From NCBI GenBank assembly GCA_003116975.1, contig BGKB01000021.1, positions 558,001-622,000 on the forward strand: a stretch of DNA of 64,000 nucleotides. The letters run 5' to 3'. A program made the translations under genes and the position numbers. Positions 59,291-64,000 of this stretch are shown piece after piece. Source of the DNA: Aurantiochytrium sp. KH105 (Eukaryota; Sar; Bigyra; Thraustochytrida; Thraustochytriidae). The first letter of the stretch is position 1. Each line of letters begins with the position of its first letter. Below the pieces are notes generated by a model. It was not told where the DNA came from, did no database searches, and worked only from the letters and a program-made list of their open reading frames with translations.

Positions 59291-61324
59291 TTAGATAATT
59301 TGAATGTGTTCACACGCAAAGGGGGTCTCGACGACAATCGCGTAAGCGCAGGTACTCGGCTCGTCCACCGAGATGATTTCATTCTCGATGCCGCACCTGA
59401 AGCGAACGTCCACCGATCGTTTCGGGCCGTTCCAGCACTTGGCACCGTCAGCAAAAGAGAGACTTGCACATCCCTGAAGAGGCATTTCGCCAGTGACTGG
59501 ATCCTCCACACATACAGGCCCGCTCGATGAGGACCAGCCCTTGAATTTTCCAAGCGACGTGGTGCCTTGTTTGGCGGATTTGAAGAGGCATAGAGAATAT
59601 TTGTAACCCATGAGATTTTGTGAAAGACATCGCCCTTCGAGGGCAGCGAACTTCGGATCTGGCCAAGCGGAAGTGTCGATTGGGCCTGCAGACGGACCGA
59701 GTGCGCGCGTCGCGAGTGCCCTGCACCGCGCGATGAGGTCATTGATTTTGTCGTCAACTTGCTTGAGACGACTGAGCTGCGGCGATGATTTGATCATGTC
59801 ATCCCTAAAACTGCTACCTTGCCAAAAATAAAAGTACATGGTCGGTCCTGCGTCCCAGAAACGCAAGCAAAGGTCATAGACTCCATTTTGCACGAACCAA
59901 ATTCGTACAGGCGATAGCGTCGTCAATGACTTTGCGAGTGCCTTTTCGGACCAATAGGTAACGCTACGTGGCAGCAATCGGGAGATCACTTCGTATACGC
60001 CGCGAACGGGAGAAAAAAGGACGCCCAGTCCTTCGGCCAGACTTCGAAACACCCGTCGCCATTCGGCCATCCCTCCGTCCAGGAGTGGAGCGAGCAGCGT
60101 CTGCTGACGCCTCTGTTCCGTCGTTCGGGTCAGAATCGGAGTTTTTCTTGCAGCAATCCCATCTTCTTTGATTTGCAGATATCGTTCGAGCGTAACGATC
60201 GTCGCCCCAGGAGTATCTTCGAGCTGGATTCTGGCGGACTTGAGGAGTTGCAGCGCCTCTTTTATTCCCGCAGCGGTCTCGATATTGTTTCGGATTTTTG
60301 CGAGATTATCTTCGAGATCATCGTTCTTGTTTTCGTTCTCCATCTCCATTTCCTCCTCGTCTGCATTTTCGTTTGCATGTCCAGCCACTGCCGACGCGCT
60401 CATGTGCCTTTCTGGATCGTCTGATCCTGCACCCTCGTGATCAGTCGCAGACTCTGGGCCGATAGCGCGCTGGCCTTGGAGGCGCCATCGCCGGCTCTGT
60501 CTTCGAGCCCAGCCAAGTTGCTTTTCGCGGAAAACGCGACGCTGCTTTTGCTCCTCCACGTCCCAGACCGCCTTTACGCGAGCTTTGAGCGTGCTTTCAA
60601 GAGAACTTGCGAGTTTACGGAGGATCTCGGCGCGCTTTGAGGCATCGTCGCGCGAGTTCGACTGTTCCTCGAGAAGCGCGTCTGCTGCACGGCGGCCCTG
60701 CGCAACGAGCTGTAATGAAGCTGTACGCTGTTTGACCTTTTCCGCCTGCAACGTAGCGCACGTGTTCGAGCAAGGTGCGTTCGCAAGGCGATTCTTGCTA
60801 TTGCTTGCGACCAGTTCGTCGGAGCCATCGCAGCAATCGCAAATCCCATCGCGGACGCGAGAATCAGGAATCGCACGCGGTTCGAAGCCGTCATTGGCGC
60901 ACCAAAACAAGGACGTTTCTTTGCTACTATGGGAGCACGCGCTTGTTCCGACTTCGTCGGAGCCATCATCGCAGTCGCAATAGTCGTCGTTGACTTGGTC
61001 GAGACGCAGCAGTTTGGTGTCGTCGCAGCGGAAACTTGCCGTGGATCCCTCTGAGCATGAGCATTTTGGCGCAGCGACAGCGTCCGGGCGCGGTCGCGAG
61101 AGCAAGAGCGTCTGTGCTCCATCGTCCGGGCAGCACGCCCAGCGACCTTCAGCGGCGTGGCCCGAGACGTCCGCGATAGAGTCCGGCTCGCAGCCTTGCG
61201 CTTGGGCATCCAGCTTGTCGAGTGCCATGACGCACGGTCGACTGCCCGTGGTCAAAGGCACAAGTGACGCGATCCATGACGCAGCGATGACAGTCGCTGC
61301 CGCGCGCCGCGCCGACACGCGCAT
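59291..61324 (-). CDS. PRKCSH: Glucosidase II beta subunit
   Basis: 677 residues, ATG at 61324. Non-catalytic subunit of ER glucosidase II, which trims the inner glucoses of N-glycans in the calnexin cycle. N-terminal signal peptide (residues 1-27). Two Cys-rich LDLa-like repeats (about 85-190) with calcium-site motifs YCDCDDGSDE and ICDCCDGSDE; then coiled coil and an acidic Glu/Asp run; C-terminal MRH (mannose 6-phosphate receptor homology) domain about 558-677: GYKYSLCLFKSAKQ, LGKFKGW, GAKCWNGPKRSVDVRF, CGIENEIISVDEPSTCAY and the final ETPFAC, with the expected Gln, Arg, Glu and Tyr of the mannose pocket. The animal protein ends in HDEL; this one ends CEHIQII with no visible ER-retrieval signal. 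Confidence 0.9.
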   Translation of the reverse strand: MRVSARRAAATVIAASWIASLVPLTTGSRPCVMALDKLDAQAQGCEPDSIADVSGHAAEGRWACCPDDGAQTLLLSRPRPDAVAAPKCSCSEGSTASFRCDDTKLLRLDQVNDDYCDCDDGSDEVGTSACSHSSKETSLFWCANDGFEPRAIPDSRVRDGICDCCDGSDELVASNSKNRLANAPCSNTCATLQAEKVKQRTASLQLVAQGRRAADALLEEQSNSRDDASKRAEILRKLASSLESTLKARVKAVWDVEEQKQRRVFREKQLGWARRQSRRWRLQGQRAIGPESATDHEGAGSDDPERHMSASAVAGHANENADEEEMEMENENKNDDLEDNLAKIRNNIETAAGIKEALQLLKSARIQLEDTPGATIVTLERYLQIKEDGIAARKTPILTRTTEQRRQQTLLAPLLDGGMAEWRRVFRSLAEGLGVLFSPVRGVYEVISRLLPRSVTYWSEKALAKSLTTLSPVRIWFVQNGVYDLCLRFWDAGPTMYFYFWQGSSFRDDMIKSSPQLSRLKQVDDKINDLIARCRALATRALGPSAGPIDTSAWPDPKFAALEGRCLSQNLMGYKYSLCLFKSAKQGTTSLGKFKGWSSSSGPVCVEDPVTGEMPLQGCASLSFADGAKCWNGPKRSVDVRFRCGIENEIISVDEPSTCAYAIVVETPFACEHIQII

Positions 61325-61835
61325 CTTGCCTTGGGTAGACGTAGTCAGCTGCAGCTGGTTTGCTCACCCCAAAATAGCTGAGCCTCCAGAAGCAGTATAA
61401 CAGTATACTGCCATTTGGATCACAAAGCAAGACTGACCACGCTTTGTCTGTATTGCGAGAGCGAGGAAGGAGGGGTTGTCGACCACTGCCACGACCCCAT
61501 GATGTCCGAAGCATCACTCGGACGGTACAGCTTTGATCGCTGCAATCTCACGCGACGAAAGCGAGCCCTTCGTCCTCGCACGCGGGGACCCCAGAGAGGG
61601 TGCGCGAACATAAAGTGTGTACCCCACAGCAAGTCTGCGAACATTGCTTTCGTCGCGCTGCGCGGTCCGCGCCGCATCCAACTTTATTTTATGCACTGTC
61701 AGGTTGAGACGGGCTCGAGTGGGTTCCGGGACGCGAGGAATTCGAGCAGCAGAAAGCGAAGCTCGAAAGCGCGTAAACGGGAGGCTCGTCGCGCGTATGC
61801 GCGCGATCGCTTCTTCGTCGTCTGCTGCGAGCGGC
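61325..61835. other. Divergent intergenic region
   Basis: 511 bp between the glucosidase II beta start (minus) and the start of the last gene (plus); must contain both promoters. A CAGTATAACAGTATACTG inverted repeat lies at about 61392-61409. No gene supported. Confidence 0.55.
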
Positions 61836-64000
61836 ATGGCTGTTGAGGCGGGGCCACGCACCTACGGCCAAGACCTGGAGCTGCTCCGAGACCTGCTTCG
61901 CACGCAAGGTACTGCACGGAGGAAACAGTATCTGCGCAACTTTCTGCGTGATCAAGACGGTTTTGCGCGAGGTATCTGGCGAGAAGCCGTGCGAAACCAC
62001 CCAGACATCTCCGATGATGCCTTTCTCGAAAAGTTCTTTTTAACATTCGAGCAGCACAGACGAAAGGGGCTCAACGTCGTTGCCGTCGCCCGAGACGATG
62101 CCACCTGGTATGGTCCGTATGGTCCGCATTCTCACGAGCCTGAGCTTAGCACGGTCAGTCGCCGTCCAGCCGCGCTCGCCAAACCTTATATTTCTCCCTA
62201 CGAGGTAATTCGTTGGGCCAATCAAGAGGTTGCTGCCAACGACGTGCAGGCGGCATTTGCTCAGCGCCAGGAATCCTCGATGCGAACTGCCTTGCAGCAA
62301 AGTACGAAAGAGCGTCAAGCTCTCGAGGAGCTCGACATTGCTCGAGAAAAGGCGCGTGCACGCGCTCGCCAGAGAGCCAAGGTTCGTCGAATGCTTGTCC
62401 GCAAGGATCAATATATGGACGAGCTCTTGGAAAAGAGGGAATTCGATCGTATTGAGGCAAGGAAAAAGGTGCGTGCCAAGAATCGGAAAGACTTTCGTGA
62501 AGTTCGGAAACGCGTCAAGGATCGCGAGGCAAAACGACTTGCAAAACTCAAGCACGCCATGCAAAGGCGAGGACAAGGTCCAGCTTTTCCTCGCACTGCA
62601 CCCTTGCCTCGCCACCCCCATCAGCCAGTTCAATGCGTCGCCCAAACCCTCGAAAGTGTCACGGGTGCTCCACGGCTTAAATCCAAGTACAGACCATTAC
62701 CGAAGCCGCCTGCAATGTTGGCGAGTGAGAACAACTCGAAGAAGGAAACTCAAAACCACGTCGAAGAGAAAAGGACGAGGGTCAGCGAGGATGATCTTCA
62801 ACGAAAGTCCTCGACTGCTCCGCTGCGGGAACGCTTGCTCCCTGATAAGAAGCTTCCGACGCCGTCATCACCAAAAGCTCCACCAGCGTCTACGGTTTCG
62901 CCAAAACGTATGAGTCCGCCTCCACCTCCAAAGCGGTCCAAGCAAGTCGCTCCGCCGCCACCACCACCGCAGCGAAAGAGTCAAAGTAAACCTCCTCCTC
63001 CAATGTCAGCACCACCACCACCCTCGCTTCAAAGTGAAGATGTGAAAAGCCCAGAATCTCTCGTTCCTTATGCGTCTCAGCCAGCTCATGAGACAAAGCT
63101 TTATGCTGAAAATGATGTAAAGCTCGATGTGAAGCTTGACGATCCGATGGATGATGGTGATGTTGAAGGCAAAGCTGCTGCCGAAGAGGATCCAGTTCGT
63201 TCAGAACTTGGAAATGCCGACTCTATTTCGCCAAGTGATGCAGGTGCCTTTGACGCTGGCGACCAGAAGGAAATATATTATCATGGCCAGGAAGACGAAG
63301 TAGGCCCACGCCAAGGAATTGCTCAGGATGAACAAGGAGAAATCGAGAGTCAGTATCACGAAGAAGTCGAGAATCAGGATCAAGGAGAAGTCGAGAATCA
63401 AGATCATGGAGAAATCGAGAATCAGGACTTAGAAAAAGAAGCTCAGAACCTGGATCAGCAAGGAGACCAAGAGGACATTCAAGATCGAGAAAGCCAAGAG
63501 AAAATCTTTGACACATCGTCGACAGCAAAGGAAGAAATGGACTACGCTCAAGTGCAAGGCAGCGCAAGTGACCATGATCGGGAAGAACTGGAGCTCTCGG
63601 AAGCAGACGCTGTTGGACAGGAGCCAAAGGGGACAAATGAGTTGCCCGAAGAAGGCCCCGTGCTGTCGAAGGATGCAGAAGTCTCTGAAGAAGCGCCCTC
63701 CACATCACCCAAAAATGAGGGCAATGAAGGTGAGACAGAGTATTCGGCTCGTGTTGAGATTGCTGAAAGTCAGGAGCTAAGGGACCAGCAAGATCAGCAG
63801 CTCAAGGTTGACGCGATGAACGAGACGAACTCCAATTGCCTCGACCACGTTGAAGATACCGAAGGGGAAGCGCAAAAGGACACTGATGCCGAGAATTCGG
63901 CAGACGGTGTCGATTCTATCGATGGCGGCGCAGCCATCTCGGCAACGATGCAGCAGGTGGAGATTGAGAACAACGACAAAAGCGCTCTTGCCAATGAAGC
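61836..64000 (+). CDS. Large proline-rich, acidic repeat protein (3' end outside window)
   Basis: From the ATG at 61836 the frame is open to the end of the window, 721 codons with no stop, so the gene is partial. I recognise no family. Residues 1-150 look folded (YLRNFLRDQDGF, ISDDAFLEKFFLTFEQHRR, TWYGPYGPHSHEPE, ISPYEVIRWANQEV). Residues 155-250 form a strongly basic, Arg/Lys/Glu-rich helix (AREKARARARQRAKVRRML, KRVKDREAKRLAKLKHAM). Then polyproline blocks (about 345-400, such as SPPPPPKRSK), and from about residue 410 an Asp/Glu/Gln-rich tail with short 8-residue repeats (GEVENQDQ and variants, 63340-63425). Polyproline near a charged coil is common in cytoskeletal or scaffold proteins; that is only a hint. 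No signal peptide or membrane segment. Confidence 0.75.
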   Translation, partial: MAVEAGPRTYGQDLELLRDLLRTQGTARRKQYLRNFLRDQDGFARGIWREAVRNHPDISDDAFLEKFFLTFEQHRRKGLNVVAVARDDATWYGPYGPHSHEPELSTVSRRPAALAKPYISPYEVIRWANQEVAANDVQAAFAQRQESSMRTALQQSTKERQALEELDIAREKARARARQRAKVRRMLVRKDQYMDELLEKREFDRIEARKKVRAKNRKDFREVRKRVKDREAKRLAKLKHAMQRRGQGPAFPRTAPLPRHPHQPVQCVAQTLESVTGAPRLKSKYRPLPKPPAMLASENNSKKETQNHVEEKRTRVSEDDLQRKSSTAPLRERLLPDKKLPTPSSPKAPPASTVSPKRMSPPPPPKRSKQVAPPPPPPQRKSQSKPPPPMSAPPPPSLQSEDVKSPESLVPYASQPAHETKLYAENDVKLDVKLDDPMDDGDVEGKAAAEEDPVRSELGNADSISPSDAGAFDAGDQKEIYYHGQEDEVGPRQGIAQDEQGEIESQYHEEVENQDQGEVENQDHGEIENQDLEKEAQNLDQQGDQEDIQDRESQEKIFDTSSTAKEEMDYAQVQGSASDHDREELELSEADAVGQEPKGTNELPEEGPVLSKDAEVSEEAPSTSPKNEGNEGETEYSARVEIAESQELRDQQDQQLKVDAMNETNSNCLDHVEDTEGEAQKDTDAENSADGVDSIDGGAAISATMQQVEIENNDKSALANE
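63340..63425 (+). repeat. 24-bp tandem repeat encoding GE(I/V)E(N/S)Q-type octapeptides
   Basis: Three to four imperfect 24-bp units, each reading about G-E-(I/V)-E-(N/S)-Q-x-x, in the acidic tail of the last gene. Confidence 0.82.

Noticed and set aside
61415-61861. Open frames on both strands upstream of the last gene
   Set aside because: Short, Arg/Ser-rich, overlapping each other and the likely divergent promoter; no family resemblance.
1-64000. Bacterial origin suggested by long uninterrupted genes
   Set aside because: Spliced introns and eukaryote-only families (IFT121, PEX11, myosin, glucosidase II beta, ABCA full transporters) exclude it.

Overview
This is nuclear DNA from a unicellular eukaryote. 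The genes are long, mostly uninterrupted reading frames (up to 1.9-2.0 thousand codons) packed on both strands. Introns are few, short (72-154 bp) and GT-AG, and intergenic spacers are GC-rich and full of CAG, CAGG, GA and CG microsatellites. TGA, TAG and TAA all end genes, so the standard code applies. The gene set is eukaryotic: ciliary proteins, PEX11, an unconventional myosin, ABCA transporters, a Mei2-like RNA-binding protein and glucosidase II beta. A compact, intron-poor genome with motile-cilium genes fits a stramenopile such as a thraustochytrid (Labyrinthulomycetes). That placement is inference; no database search was possible.

Layout. 0.1-9 kb: an RPUSD1-like pseudouridine synthase (minus, three exons), a divergent coiled-coil protein (plus), a PEX11-family peroxisome protein (plus) and a PX-domain coiled-coil protein (minus). 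9.9-19.4 kb: two convergent ciliary genes, CFAP65-like (plus) and IFT121/WDR35 (minus). 20-29.5 kb: a Mei2-like three-RRM protein (minus), a CaMK-type kinase with a myristoylation motif (plus), an SH3 protein with about twelve IQ motifs (minus) and an NADP-dependent MDR-family reductase (plus). 30.8-43.7 kb: a tandem pair of full-length ABCA transporters. Both nucleotide-binding domains are nearly identical between copies while the membrane parts have diverged, and the first copy carries a one-base frameshift just before its second Walker B motif. 43.8-46.4 kb: a calmodulin-lysine methyltransferase (CAMKMT) with a duplicated 3' end, then an arrestin-domain protein (minus). 47.7-53.3 kb: a myosin whose tail carries a RhoGEF (DH-PH) module. 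53.6-61.3 kb: four genes in a row on the minus strand: a TIR-domain protein with an in-frame TGA, a PepN-type M1 aminopeptidase, a three-exon single-pass membrane protein and glucosidase II beta. From 61.8 kb a large proline-rich, acidic, repeat-bearing protein runs off the right end.

Functional themes are calcium/calmodulin (CaMK, CAMKMT, IQ-SH3 protein, myosin IQ motifs), cilia (CFAP65, IFT121), actin/Rho signalling (myosin-RhoGEF) and membrane or ER work (ABCA pair, PX protein, PEX11, glucosidase II beta). There is no operon structure. I saw no convincing rRNA, tRNA, CRISPR array, transposon or viral element.
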